DNA of 64,000 nucleotides from Charina bottae (GCA_023362775.1 JALMGJ010000006.1:8331001-8395000); one strand, 5' to 3'; shown: positions 1 to 10,200, numbered from the stretch's first letter. Program-made: numbers and translations. Notes: generated by a model not told the origin, from the sequence alone.

Positions 1-1206
1 AAGCAAAATAGGCAACACTGAGGCTCTGATAAAACTCATACCCATAGATTGGCCACACCATGCCAGGTCCATCAACCACCTGGCCCCAGTGCCTGGAGGG
101 AAAATCAGGTCTACATTGCTTTTCTGAAGGCCAATGGGGTTGGGGGCCATCCATATCTCCTAGGGGAGGTAGGTGCCATGACAGAGGAGGCAGCAATGTT
201 GAAACCGTATTTCTGTGGATGCAGCCTCAAATTGCATTTGCCTTCTTTTTGTCAGCCACAGTAGGCTGCTAGCTTATCAACCCATGACCCATGCTAATTC
301 CAATCTCCTTTTGGCATGGACTATTAGCAACCCATCCTCAACCTGTGAATGTGATTTCTGCATCCTTCTGTGATAAGCTATGCATTTGCTGCTGTTAAAT
401 TTCATTTGGTTCTTTCAGCCCACTGTTCTAACCTCTCAAGGCTATTTGACATTTGGTTTCCAATTTCTAGAATATTAGCAATCCTATCCAATTTTGGAAT
501 TGCCTGCTGCAAATGCGATAATCTTTTCTTCCACCTTTTGTGTTCAAGGCATTAATAAGCCTATTGAAGAGGATGGGTCTAAATCTTGAATCCTGGTTTG
601 GTAAGGGCCTAAATAGGTCTTTCCACCCCCCACCCCCACCCCCAGCCATATTGCATCCTTCTGTTGGATGGATTAGCTAAGACACATGGTCTCCTCTGTC
701 AAGAGGGGACTGTTTATCACATTAGTCATTAAAACTTTTGAATGCACTTAGGGGTAACTGTGTCAGAGATTAATGAGGAATTTGTTCTCCTTTGCAGAAT
801 GGCTAGGAAGTGCTATCCTGTCTCTAATCAGCTGTGGAGATGAATCAGAGACTGACCTTTTGTTTTTCAGATGTTTTCTTCTCTTTCAAGAACCGCACAG
901 TATGTTTTTGGCACGGGTGGTGGGTAATACAAGACATCTCCGTGTGTACGTATCCTGTGTGGTATTTTGGAAAGACATGCTTTTTCAACCATACCTTTAA
1001 TATGTTTACAAAGGAAGCCCAATCTAGTAGTTCCTCACTAACTTGCATATCCTTTCTATCTCCACCCCTCCTTTCTCCTGGAGACTACAGTTTGTGAAAC
1101 CTGCATGTACAAAAGTTTGGTTGGTGTTCAGTATTAGCATGAATGCAGTTGTATATGTGTATGTATGGAGGATGGGTAACAGTGTGATTCCAATTTTTGT
1201 TTAATT
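1..1206. other. Unassigned non-coding sequence
   Basis: No reading frame here resembles a known protein and no repeat family is recognised. A C-rich run lies near 623-642. The short open frames have no supporting domains or splice structure. Confidence 0.6.
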
Positions 1207-1404
1207 CAGGGGTCCCCAACCCCCGGGCCGTGGACCGATACCGGTCCGTGGCCTGTTTGGAACCGGGCCGCACACTTCTGTCCGCACCATCTCGTCCGCT
1301 TACCACTTCTGTCCGCGCCATCCCGAAACCATCCCCCCCCCCCCGGTCCATGGAAAAATTGTCTTCCACGAAACCGGTGCCTGGTGCCAAAAAGGTTGGG
1401 GACC
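1207..1404. mobile_element. Non-autonomous hAT transposon, altered 3' end
   Basis: The left terminus reads CAGGGGTCCCCAACC and the right side reads GGTTGGGGACC (1394-1404), an inverted match that lacks the final CCTG. The interior has the CCGGTCCGTGG and GAAACCGGT blocks of a widespread vertebrate hAT family. The 8 bases before the element are gtttaatt. A near-match ttttaatt occurs only at 1451-1458, beyond a 38-base patch that resembles the nearby L1 3' UTR. Confidence 0.8.
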
Positions 1405-1409
1405 TTTTT

Positions 1410-1447
1410 AGATTAGATGGGAAGTAAGAAGTCCTTTTTGTATTTGT
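1410..1447 (+). repeat. L1 3'-UTR-like patch
   Basis: This 38-base stretch matches 4019-4056, inside the 3' UTR of the adjacent L1, with one difference. It sits where the hAT right terminus should finish. Confidence 0.7.
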
Positions 1448-2141
1448 CCTTTTTAATTAGTTCAGAGCAAGCGTTGGAGACAAGCATCTTTAGGAACTGG
1501 CCAGTGGGACAGACCAGCAATTGTCCCATTGCATCCTTTCCACTGCCTGCAGAAATTTTCTGAATGGAATCGGTGCTGTATTTTTCTGGAGGGATCCCCC
1601 CACTTCTTCATATTTACTGGATTTGTCTTCTTTCTCTTTGTGAAGGTTGACAGTTCCGATCAAGAAAGCTCATCCCTTTTTGAAATAAATTTATCAATGC
1701 TATTCAAGCAATTTATACAAATCAAAAAGCCAGGACAGTGGTAAATAACGATACAACACAAAATTGCAATATAGGTAAGGGCACTAGACAAGGATGCCCA
1801 ATATCTCCCCTTTTATTCATTTTGGTTTTGGAAATTCTTCTTGAAAATATCAGAAAAGATAGTCAAATTGAAGGAGTAAAAATAAAACAGGAAAACTATA
1901 AGCTAAGGGTCTTTGCAGATGATATTGTTATTACTTTACAAAATCCGGATAATTCACTAAGTCATTTATTTAAAAAGATACATGAGTTTGGAGAGCTTGC
2001 TGGATTTAAAATAAACAACCAAAAAACAAAGATGATAAATTTAAATATGTCTGCAAATGATATTCACGCTATGGAATTGGCCACGGGGTTTAAAAATGTA
2101 AAAAAAAATAAGATATTTAGGAGTTGAAATCACATCAAAAA

Positions 2142-2318
2142 ATTCAGATCTATTCAAAAATAATTATATTAAAAGTTGGAATGAAATACAACAAGATCTA
2201 CATAATTGGACAAAGCTCCAAATATCTCTCCTAGGAAGGATTTCCACAATCAAAATGAATATTCTTCCAAGAATACTGTTTTTATTTCAAACAGTACCAA
2301 TAATAATCAGAGAAAACA
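2142..2318 (+). repeat. L1 internal duplication, first copy
   Basis: About 177 bases from the ORF2 post-RT region recur at 2514-2690 with roughly ten differences. The second copy continues into the rest of ORF2. The first breaks off into GC-rich DNA at about 2319. Confidence 0.9.
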
Positions 2319-2513
2319 TTTCCCCGCCCCCTGGTCTGTGCGATTGGCTCCTGCCTGCAAACCCCACCCCCTGGTCCATGCAATTGGCTCCCGCCTGAAA
2401 ACCCCGCCCCCGGTCCGTGTGATTGGCTCCTGCCTGCAAACCCTGCCCCCGGTCTGCGCTCTGGCTTGGATCCTCCTTCCGCACCATTCCCGCTGGGTTT
2501 GAAAAACGGGACA
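2319..2513. repeat. GC-rich tandem array with CCAAT and GC boxes
   Basis: Three to four imperfect units of about 40 bases contain CCCCGCCCC, GGTCCGTG and GATTGGCTCC (inverse CCAAT), and CTGCCTGCAAACCC. The composition contrasts sharply with the AT-rich L1 on both sides. The last unit diverges into a segment ending in cgggac. I do not recognise a named family; the GGTCCGTG words recall the hAT at 1207, but this is weak. Confidence 0.8.
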
Positions 2514-2690
2514 AAATTGAGATCTATTCAAAAATAACTATATTAAAATTTGGAATGAAATACGACAAGATCTACATAATTGGAGAAAGCTCCAAATATA
2601 TCTCCTAGGAAGGATTTCCACAATCAAAATGAATATTCTTCCAAGAATATTGTCTTTATTTCAAACAGTACCAATAATAATTACAGAGAA
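2514..2690 (+). repeat. L1 internal duplication, second copy
   Basis: This copy pairs with 2142-2318 and is continuous with the downstream L1 ORF2. Confidence 0.9.
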
Positions 2691-3961
2691 AACTTTTCAT
2701 AATTGGCAAAAAGGTCTCGCTAAATTCATCTGGCAAGGGAAGAAACCTAGAATCAAATATAAATATTTACAAGACGTTAAAGAAAATGGAGGATTTGGTC
2801 TACCAGATTTAATATTATATTATGAAGCTAGTGTACTGGTTTGGATGAGAGATTGGATAAAATTATACAACAGAAAATTATTGAATTTAGAGGGGTATGA
2901 CCTTAGATTTGGATGGCATGGGTACCTCTGGTACGATAAAATAAAAGCAAATCTGGCATTTACGCACCATCCAATCAGGAAATCCATTTTAAAAACTTCG
3001 GAGAAATACAAGAAATACAAGAAACTGATAGTACCAAATTTACCACTGTGGATCTCTCCACATGAAGCATTTGCACTGCAAGGTATTACAACTAGGAATA
3101 AGTGGTTAAATTATAAAGATTTGTTGTTATTTGAGGGTTCAAACTATAAATTTAAAACCAGGGAAGATTTAGAAAATGAGGGCCACATATGCAACTGGTA
3201 TACATATCTACAAATAAAAGCGCAATTTAAGACTGATTCCAAAAACTTTAAATTTAAAAGTTGCTCTGTCAATTGGGACAATATATTGTGGAGAGAGGAG
3301 GAACATCTAATTGCAAAAATTTACAAAAGTTTAATACAAAATAAAATCTTCAAGTTACCTATAAAGAATTCTATAATTAAATGAAAATCTATAATTTTCA
3401 ATTTTCAAATTGAAAATTGGGAGAAAATATGGTCAAAAGATTTGAATTTTACTTTAAATTATAATGAGAGAAATTTTTTTCAAAATGATGTACAGATGGT
3501 ACCTCACCCCAAATTTATTGTCAAAAATGAATCCTGTCATACCAAATTATTGTTGGAAATGTAAAAAAGAAATTGGTACTTTCTTTCATTTATGGTGGAC
3601 ATGTCAGAAAACAAAGAACTATTGGGACAAAATTCATAAAAATATCCGTGAAATTATACAAGAAGATATCATAAAAGAACCAGAACTGTACCTATTGGGC
3701 TTCATAAAACCAGAACTGCATAAGAAATATGGAAAACTATTATTCTACGTAACAACTGCTGCTAGAATCATCATCGCCAAATACTGGAAAGAAGAATATA
3801 TACCCACGACTGAGGAATGGATCATAAAAATTATGGACTTGATGCAAATGGCTAAATTGACTGATCAAATTAACGATAGAAACATGGAGGAATTTAATAT
3901 AGTTTGGAGTCCTTTTTTTAAATTTATTCAAAAATCGCAAAATATTCATTTAGGAAATTAA

Positions 3962-4314
3962 TATTAATAATGTAATTAAGATAATAGAAACAAATTGGTA
4001 TATAAATATGTGATGGAAAGATTAGACGGGAAGTAAGAAGTCCTTTTTGTATTTGTGTTTGGTTTTTTTTTTTGGAGGTGGTAAGGGGAGAAGGGGTAGA
4101 GGAAGGTAGAGTAGAGGGAGTAAGGATGTGGAGTTAAAAGAAGGGTAGAGAAGAAAGAGGAAGAAAGGAAAGAAAGAAAGAAAGAAGATGAGAAGAAGTA
4201 AGAAGGAAGAGGGTTATTAATAACTATCAAATTAGAAAGTGTAGAGGTTAGTTAGCTTTGGTTAGATTTGTCAAATAGGAGGAAGTATATTTGTCATTTT
4301 TTTTTTTGGTTAGG
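3962..4314 (+). other. L1 3' UTR, first part
   Basis: Sequence after the ORF2 stop, with a purine-rich GAAAG/GAAGA stretch (4075-4215) and TTAGATT repeats just before the BovB insertion. It resumes at 6327. Confidence 0.75.
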
Positions 4315-4346
4315 TTAGATTAGATTGTTGTTGTTAAGTCGTTTAG

Positions 4347-6266
4347 TCATGTCCGACTCTTCGTGACCTCATGGACCATAGCATGCCAGGCCTTCCTGTC
4401 CTCCACTGTCACCCGGAGTTTACTCAAATTCATGTTCATTACATCGGTGATGCTATCTAACCATCTCATCCTCTGCCGTCCCCTTCTCCTTTTGCCTTCA
4501 GTCTTTCCCAGCATCAGGGTCTTTTCCAGTGAGTCCTCTCTTCGCATTAGGTGGCCAAAGTATTTGAGCTTCAGCTTCAGCATCTGTCCTTCCAATGAGC
4601 AGTCAGGGTTGATTTCCTTTAGGATTGACTGATTTGACCTCATTGCAGTCCAAGGGACTCTTAAGAGTCTTCTCCAGCACCACAGTTCGAAAGCATAAAT
4701 TCTTCAGCGCTCAGCCTTCCTTATGGTCCAACTCTCACAGCCATACATTACTACTGGGAAAACCATAGCTTTAACTATACGGACCTTTGTCAGCAAGGTG
4801 ATGTCTCTGCTTTTTAATATGCTGTCTAGGTTTGCCATCGCTTTCCTCCCAATGAGCAAGCGTCTTTTAATTTCATGGCTGCAGTCACCGTCTGCGGTGA
4901 CCTTGGAGCCCAAGAAAATAAAATCTGTCACTGCTTCCATTTCTTCCCCTTCTATTTGCCAGGAAGTGATGGGACCAGATGCCATGATCTGAGTTTTTTT
5001 AATGTTGAGTTTCAATCCAGCTTTTGCACCCTCCTCTTTCACCCTCATCATCTTTAGTTCCTCTTCACTTTCTGCCATTAGGGTGGTATCGTCTGCATAT
5101 CTGAGGTTGTTGATATTTCTCCCGGCACTCTTAACTCTGGCTTGTGATTCATCCAGCCCGGCATTTCTCATGATGTACTCTGCATATAAGTTAAATAAGC
5201 AGGGTGATAATATACAGCAGGGCTTTCCAAAGTTTTTCCCACGGCGACACACCAACCGGCGTTGGTGTGTCGCCACGGGAAAACCCAGAAGTGCCGTCCT
5301 TGCGGCAGCGCGCAAAAACCCGGAAGCGCTGCTGCCGCTTTCGGGTTTTGCGCGCTGCAGTTGGTGTGTCGCCGCGGGAAAACCCGGAAGCGCTGATGAT
5401 GATGATCAGCGCTTCCGGGTTGTGTGGCGACACACCAGACTGTGTGTGGCAACACACTTTTGTGTCGCGACACACAGTTTGGAAAGCTCTGATATATAGC
5501 CTTGTCGTACTCCTTTCCCAATTTTGAACCAGTCAGTTGTTCCATGTCCGGTTCTAACTGTTGCTTCTTGACCCGCATACAGGTTTCTCAGGAGACAGGT
5601 AAGGTGGTCTGGTACTCCCATCTCTTTAAGAATTTGCCACAGTTTGTTGTGATCCATACAATCAAAGGCTTTAGCGTAGTCAATGAAGCAGAAGTAGATG
5701 TTTTTCTGGAACTCTCTTGCTTTTTCCATGATCCAGCGAATGTTGGCAATCTGATCCTCAGAGGTAGTTCCTCTGCCTCTTCGAAACCCAGCTTGCACTT
5801 CTGGTAGTTCTCGGTTCACATACTGCTGAAGCCCAGCTTGTAAGAATTTGAGCGTAACCTTGCTAGCATGTGAAATGAGCGCAATTGTACGGTAGTTTGA
5901 ACATTCTTTGGCATTGCCCTTCTTTGGAATTGGAACGTAAACTGACCTTTTCCAATCCTGTGGCCACTGTTGAGTTTTCCAAATTTGTTGGCATATTGAC
6001 ACTTTAACAGCATCACCTTTTAGGATTTTAAATAGCTCATCTGGGATACTGTCTTCTTCACTAGCTTTGTTGTTAGTAATACTTCCTAAGGCCCACTTGA
6101 CTTCACTCTCTAGGATGTCCGGCTCAAGGTCAGTGACCACACCATCGTATTTATCAGGGATATTAAGATCTTTCTTGTATAGTTCTTCTGTGTATTCTTG
6201 CCACCTCTTCTTAATCTCTTCTGCTTCTGTTAGGTCCCTGCGTTTTTTGTCCTTTATCATGCCCAT
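4347..6266 (-). pseudogene. BovB reverse transcriptase remnant
   Basis: The minus strand encodes RT motifs in order: WKRSVYVPIPKKGNAKECSN, QAGFRRGRGTTSEDQI, motif A FIDYAKAFDCMDHNKLW, the start of motif B GKGVRQG, then (after the MITE) ILSPCLFNLYAEY, the catalytic YADDTTLMAE, LKLNIKKTQIMAS and FLGSKVTADGDCSHEI. The C-terminal block CESWTIRKAE is followed by a TGA where the copy at 59377 has CGA, and the frame then runs on to FGHLMRREDSLEKTLMLGK. The endonuclease domain is missing upstream. It is non-functional because of the truncation, the stop and the transposon. Confidence 0.93.
5218..5491. mobile_element. hAT MITE inside BovB
   Basis: Termini CAGGGCTTTCCAAA (5218 on) and TTTGGAAAGCTCTG (to 5491) are inverted repeats. 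Flanks atatacag (5210-5217) and atatatag (5492-5499) are an 8-bp target duplication with one mismatch, as expected for hAT. The 274-bp interior is GC-rich and strongly self-complementary (CGACACACC, AACCCGGAAGCGCTG blocks in both orientations). No transposase is encoded. Confidence 0.93.
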
Positions 6267-6326
6267 CTTTGCACAAAACGTTCCCTTGATATCTCCAATT
6301 TTTTTTAAGAGATCTTAGATTAGATT

Positions 6327-6477
6327 AGATTAGGTTAAGGTTAATTATGTAAAGATATAGAATGCTATTTTATGCTATGTTAGGTTATGTTACGTTACAT
6401 TATGTTATGTCTGGTATTGTTTTTTTCTCTTTATAATGTATTGTTAGATATTATTTAAAAAAATAATAATAAAAAAA
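6327..6477 (+). other. L1 3' UTR, second part, and A-rich tail
   Basis: Continuation of the L1 3' end after the BovB insertion: AT-rich, with an AATAATAATAAAAAAAA end next to the downstream target duplication. Confidence 0.8.
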
Positions 6478-6494
6478 AAGAAAGCTCGTCCCTT

Positions 6495-7343
6495 CAAAGC
6501 ATCTGAGCAAGGAGAAGTAGCTTCTGCTTCTAACCTGCAGCTTAAGAAAAGCAGCTTCTGGGCATGTGCAGATTGACCTCACCTTGATTCTTCCAACTGA
6601 GTCCCAGACTGATGCCAATCACATCTTGCAGATAATTTCCTTGCAATTTATCTGGCTGGTGTTCTTGAATCTCTACAGCAGTATTTCTCAAAACATCAAC
6701 CCATTGATTTTTTTTATTTTTATTTTTCAGAATTAGCTGCTGGGAGGTGGAGAAGAATGGCTGCACGTGGAAGTGTCTTCCAAGTAATGGAATGAGGGTT
6801 CAAAGTGAACTAAAGCATCTTAATTTAAAAAAAAAAATCCTTTGCACATCCCTTGCACACCCCTACTTTTAATGAGGATTGATTGATTGATTGGTTGATT
6901 GATATTGAGACAAACCATTATTTCCCATGGATTAGGTGATACGGATGTTGCCCTTTTTTTTTTTATTATTCCTTTTAGTGGCTGAGAGACAAGAACAAAA
7001 GAGGACTAGCCATTAGTTTTCTGCTAGTTATTTTACTGTTGAAAGCCAGCTTTCACTCATTCTCCTGATTAAATGGCCATTTAGCAGCAGTGGCGGCGCT
7101 CTGAGAAGTGAAATGAGAGAAGGGATCTCATTTTTTTTTGCATTCCTTTGCAGCAAAGGTGAAAGGAGACATCCCGCCCTTGTTTAAATGGATCAAAGTG
7201 TTTGTGTGGCTGGTGGTATCTTTGGCACTTGTGGTCTTGGGGCCCCAGCTGCTAGCTAAGAGGTAATGCAAACGGTGCCGAGAAAATCCAAGGAGGTTCG
7301 CTAAGGCTGAATATTAAATCAAGATTTTCATCTTCCTCTCAGA
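6495..7343. other. Unassigned non-coding sequence
   Basis: No gene or firm repeat is seen. A short GATT-rich simple repeat lies near 6880-6905, with T-rich runs near 6707-6727 and 6953-6964. Confidence 0.55.
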
Positions 7344-7353
7344 CAGAAAAAGT

Positions 7354-7691
7354 AAAAGGTAAAGGTAAAGGTTCCCCCCGCACATTTGTGCAGTCGTGTC
7401 CGACTCTAGGGGCCGGTGCTCATCTCCGTTTGTCAGCCGAAGAGCCAGCATTGTCCAAAGACGCTTCCACGGTCATGTGGCCGGCATGACGCACACGGAA
7501 CGCTGTTTCCTTCCCACCGAAGTGGTACCTATTCATCTACTTGCATTTGCATGCTTTCGAATTGCTAGGTTGGCAAGAGCTGGGGCTAGTGCGGGAGCTC
7601 ACTCCACATGCAGGGCTAGGGATTCGAACCTCCGAACTTGCAATCTTCCGATCGACAAGCCTGGCGTCTTACCCGCTGAGCCACCACGCCC
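7354..7691 (-). mobile_element. Sauria-type tRNA-derived SINE
   Basis: On the minus strand it opens with GGCGTGGTGGCTCAGCGGG (Pol III box A) and carries the box B word GGTTCGAATCC. It ends with the BovB-like GAGTCGGACACGACT tail and (ACCTTT)n. The flanks share cagaaaaagt (7344-7353 and 7692-7701), a probable 10-bp target duplication. SINEs of this kind are moved by BovB machinery. The tRNA-like head is part of the SINE, not a tRNA gene. Confidence 0.9.
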
Positions 7692-7701
7692 CAGAAAAAG
7701 T

Positions 7702-7872
7702 GCCAAGCCCCAAATCAGAAGCAGATTTAAAGAGCAAAAATGCAACAGATGATATTTCAAAATTGTTTATGGCAAGGGTGGGCCACACCTAGCTACCAAA
7801 AGGATGCATCCCAGAGCCTCAATTTGTGCAGCCCTCAGAACTCCCCAATTTACAGTATGAAACTGAGGAATA
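7702..7872. other. Unassigned spacer
   Basis: Short non-coding stretch between the SINE and the next MITE; nothing recognised. Confidence 0.5.
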
Positions 7873-7874
7873 TA

Positions 7875-8251
7875 CAGCTACTCCTCGCTTAACAACTTCA
7901 ATTGGGACTGGAATTTCAGTTGCTAAATGATGTGGTCTTAAGCGAATCCGACCTGATTTTATGACCTTTTTTGTGGCAGTCATTAAACGAATCACCACGG
8001 GCGTTAAGCAAACCACGCGGTTCCCCATTGATTTTGCTTGCTGGTAGCTGGCTGGGAAGGTTGAAAATGGTGATCATGTGACCGCAGGACGCTGCAATGG
8101 TCGTAAATGTGAACCGGTTGCCAATCATCTGAATCGTGATCACATGACTGCGGGGATGCTGAGACGGTCATAAGTGCAAGGACCAGTTGCAAGTTGGTTT
8201 TTTCAGTACCACCGTTACGTCTGAACCGTCACTAAACAAATGGACTACCTG
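7875..8251. mobile_element. Tigger/pogo-like MITE
   Basis: The ends CAGCTACTCCTCGCTTAACA and GGACTACCTG are degraded forms of the inverted termini CAGGTAGTCCTC...GAGGACTACCTG seen in two other copies. TA dinucleotides flank both ends (7873-7874, 8252-8253), as for Tc1/mariner-pogo elements. The interior is palindromic in style (GGTCATAAGT, GATCACATGAC words). No transposase is present. The superfamily assignment rests on terminus style and TA flanks only. Confidence 0.8.
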
Positions 8252-8422
8252 TATAGTGACACTTTTAAATGATTTCTGTTTTCTAGCAGTGTTATTTTCC
8301 CTCTTCCCTTCCCTTCCTTTCTCCTGCAAGATAAAGGGGATACAAATAATGGCCTTACCTCTTCTGCTGATATCAGTGAGTCACGACCATGCCTGGTAGC
8401 ACTCAGAGCCATAAAAAAATCT

Positions 8423-8461
<39 letters not shown>
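8423..8461. repeat. (TG)n microsatellite
   Basis: Uninterrupted GT dinucleotide run of about 19 units. Confidence 0.97.
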
Positions 8462-8462
<1 letters not shown>

Positions 8463-8493
8463 TTCTGGTTTTTGTTTTCCTTTTTGGGTTTTT

Positions 8494-8590
8494 TGGTACC
8501 TTCAAGGCAGTTTTGACTCCTGATGACTGCCTGGACTAGTTCCTGCAGTTTTCTCAGCAGCATTTTTGGAAGTGGTTTGCCCGCCATTTT
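8494..8590 (-). mobile_element. tRNA-SINE 3' fragment (RTE-like tail subtype)
   Basis: The minus strand reads GGCAAACCACTTCCAAAA, then GAACTAGTCCAGGCAGTCAT and CAGGAGTCAAAACTG, the 3' half also present at 17655-17735 and 41295-41380. The tRNA head is missing. Confidence 0.8.
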
Positions 8591-8797
8591 GATGTCATTG
8601 ACCTGTTCTACGGCCTCCATCCAACAATCATCACGTGCAACACTGTTTTGCTTTTCAAGTTAAAACTATTTTTATGTTTCTGAACTAGCTTGAAAGAAGG
8701 GACACTGCTTGATCAGAGAAAAGACAATACCTATGGTTATTGCTGACTGGAAACCCTTTATGGACTTTTTGCATAAAACAGAAAAATGTGAACTTAT

Positions 8798-9065
8798 TTA
8801 TTTATTTATTTATTTATTCAAATTTTTCTCACCGCCCATCTCCCCCGATGGGGGACTCTGGGCGGTTTACAATAAGATCAATAAAATCAACAATTAAAAA
8901 GATACAATATAAAATCAGTTATAATAATACAGTTAAATAAGTATAAATATAAATATAAAATCCATGTGGTGATATGATGTCATATAGTAGGGAGGATATT
9001 ATGGCGCTAGCCACCCCCAGGAGGAGCTGTTACCTTTCCCATCCCAAGCAAGATTCCCATCCCAA
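8798..9065 (-). mobile_element. L2/CR1-type LINE tail inside the L1 tail
   Basis: A (TTTA)n edge is followed by CTCACCGCCCATCTCCCC and GGGGGACTCTGGGCGG, the reverse of the GCCGCCCAGAGTCCCC 3' end of L2-type LINEs. Flanks gaacttat (8790-8797 and 9066-9073) form an 8-bp duplication. The L1 tail resumes on the other side. Confidence 0.8.
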
Positions 9066-9269
9066 GAACTTATGATTTATGGTTTTGATGATTAGACAGG
9101 ATAGATTATAGAAAGAAGAGAGTCACGATGTAACTTTAGAGAAAGAGGTATATCTACAGTTGTACTTATAACTGCTGTAAAATAGATAGGAAGCCACTTC
9201 TTTATATCTTTTTTCTTCCTTTTCTATTTTTCTTCTACCCTTTTTTTCTTTTCTTTTTCTTTCTGCACT

Positions 9270-9380
9270 TTAGCTTTCTCTTTCTTTCCCTTTCCCTTTC
9301 CCTTTCCCTTTCCCTTTCCCTTTCCCTTTCCCTTTCCCTTTCTCTTTTTTCTTTTTTCTTTTTTCTTTTTTCTTTTTTAT
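9270..9380. repeat. Pyrimidine-rich microsatellite (CCCTTT)n / (CTTTTTT)n
   Basis: About ten CCCTTT units followed by CTTTTTT units, part of the L1 3' UTR. Confidence 0.95.
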
Positions 9381-9696
9381 TCTATTTTAGTTCGTATTAA
9401 TTTTTACTCTTGTTTTTAAATCCTTCAATAAAATTGTATTTAAAGGGGGGGGGCACTGCTTTAAGACTAGCATCCACTTTAAGTGGATTCCTTAAAGCAC
9501 CATTATCCTTTTTTCAGCCTCATACAGAAGCCTGAAAAAAAGTTGGGCTGCTTTAAAGAATAGCACCAGAGGTTAGGGCCACCAAACATCCAGATGACCA
9601 CTACATAGTGGCAAGGAGGGTCACCAAAAAGTCAAACTTGTTAGCCCTAGCAGAGCTGCTGTGCTCACATTCTTCATTAGCAAACAACCCCTAGGT

Positions 9697-9806
9697 CAGT
9701 GTTTCTCAACCTTGGCAACTTGAAGATGTGTGGACTTCATGCTGGCTGGGGAATTCTGGGAGTTGAAGTCCACACATCTTCAAGTTGCCAGGGTTGAGAA
9801 ACACTG
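9697..9806. mobile_element. Palindromic hAT MITE, copy 1
   Basis: Ends CAGTGTTTCTCAACC and GGTTGAGAAACACTG enclose a near-perfect palindrome (GATGTGTGGACTT...AAGTCCACACATC). The flanks ccctaggt (9689-9696 and 9807-9814) are a perfect 8-bp target duplication. It is a short non-coding hairpin element. Confidence 0.95.
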
Positions 9807-9814
9807 CCCTAGGT

Positions 9815-10200
9815 TGCGTCTCTGTGTGTTTGCCTGATGTTCTGCTGCTTCCCTTAGCTTTTGAGCTTCAGTTAAAAGCCACAGAGGAGGAGATTATATG
9901 GAAACGTTGCCTACAGGAATTTCTTTCAGATCAGAAACCATGGGTGGCCAGGAAGCCTACTGAGTGATAGAGACAGATGTAATAGAAACACGGTGCACAC
10001 TGAGCAAGAGAATATCCTTCGCTACAGCTCAGTGATCAAGTGTGTTAAAATAATGAACCAGCCCTAATACAAGTTCAGAAGAGAAATGAGACAGAAAAGA
10101 AAAATTCTGCAAGCCGGTTAGATAAGTAAAAATACCTGGAAGGTGGAAGACTGGTAGTAAGAAGGGTCCTACATCCCCATCCAACTGAAAAGGATGGCCT
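9815..10200. other. Unassigned non-coding sequence
   Basis: No gene seen. The segment 9461-9565 just before the MITE has CTTTAAG/GCTGCTTTAAAG inverted words that recur around 54100-54180, possibly a decayed palindromic repeat. Confidence 0.45.

Larger units (their letters stand above)
1684..3961 (+). pseudogene. L1 ORF2 remnant (RT and C-terminus)
   Basis: ORF2p of L1 nicks target DNA and reverse-transcribes the L1 RNA. The remnant starts in RT, with TRQGCPISPLLF and the catalytic box FADD (FADDIVI), then NNQKTKM-like thumb sequence (to 2127). After the disrupted 2128-2560 stretch it resumes with MNILPRILSLFQ, KFIWQGKKPRIKYKYLQD and GGFGLPDLILYY (2629-3384). It ends with the zinc-knuckle-like CWKCKKEIGTFFHLWWTC (C-x2-C, H, C) in another frame (3464-3961). 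The upstream endonuclease is absent. A stop at 3382 and a frameshift before 3464 show that it is dead. Identity as L1 is firm; subfamily is not resolved. Confidence 0.92.
4327..6314 (-). mobile_element. BovB (RTE-clade) LINE, 5'-truncated
   Basis: On the minus strand this reads as a BovB LINE ending at 4327 with (AAC)n preceded by the GTCGGACATGACT-type tail. Flanks ttagattagatt at 4315-4326 and 6315-6326 form a 12-bp target duplication, though the host DNA there is itself repetitive. A hAT MITE (5218-5491) splits it. Without the MITE and its 8-bp duplication the copy is about 1.7 kb, roughly half of a full BovB. Confidence 0.93.
1679..6477 (+). mobile_element. L1 LINE, 5'-truncated, with nested insertions
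   Basis: The insertion is flanked by aagaaagctcatccctt at 1662-1678 and aagaaagctcgtccctt at 6478-6494, a 17-bp target duplication with one mismatch. Inside are the reverse transcriptase end and C-terminal part of L1 ORF2, a 3' UTR (3962-4314 and 6327-6477) and an A-rich end. The copy begins within the RT domain, so most of the element is missing. It contains an internal duplication with a GC-rich insert (2142-2690) and a whole BovB insertion (4327-6314). Confidence 0.93.
8711..9453 (+). mobile_element. L1 3' end of a second subfamily
   Basis: It begins near the ORF2 C-terminus (DWKPFMDFLHKTEK) and runs through a 3' UTR with ATGATTTATGG, GATGATTAG and CACGATGTAACTTTAGAG, also present at 48340-48560. 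It ends in a pyrimidine-rich tract, AATAAAATTGTATTTAAA and a G run. Flanking cactgctt (8703-8710 and 9454-9461) is a probable target duplication. An L2-type tail interrupts it at 8798-9065. Confidence 0.82.

Noticed and set aside
2206..2502. Open frames through the GC-rich array
   Set aside because: They cross the L1 duplication joint and follow the tandem repeat; the protein is repeat-derived.
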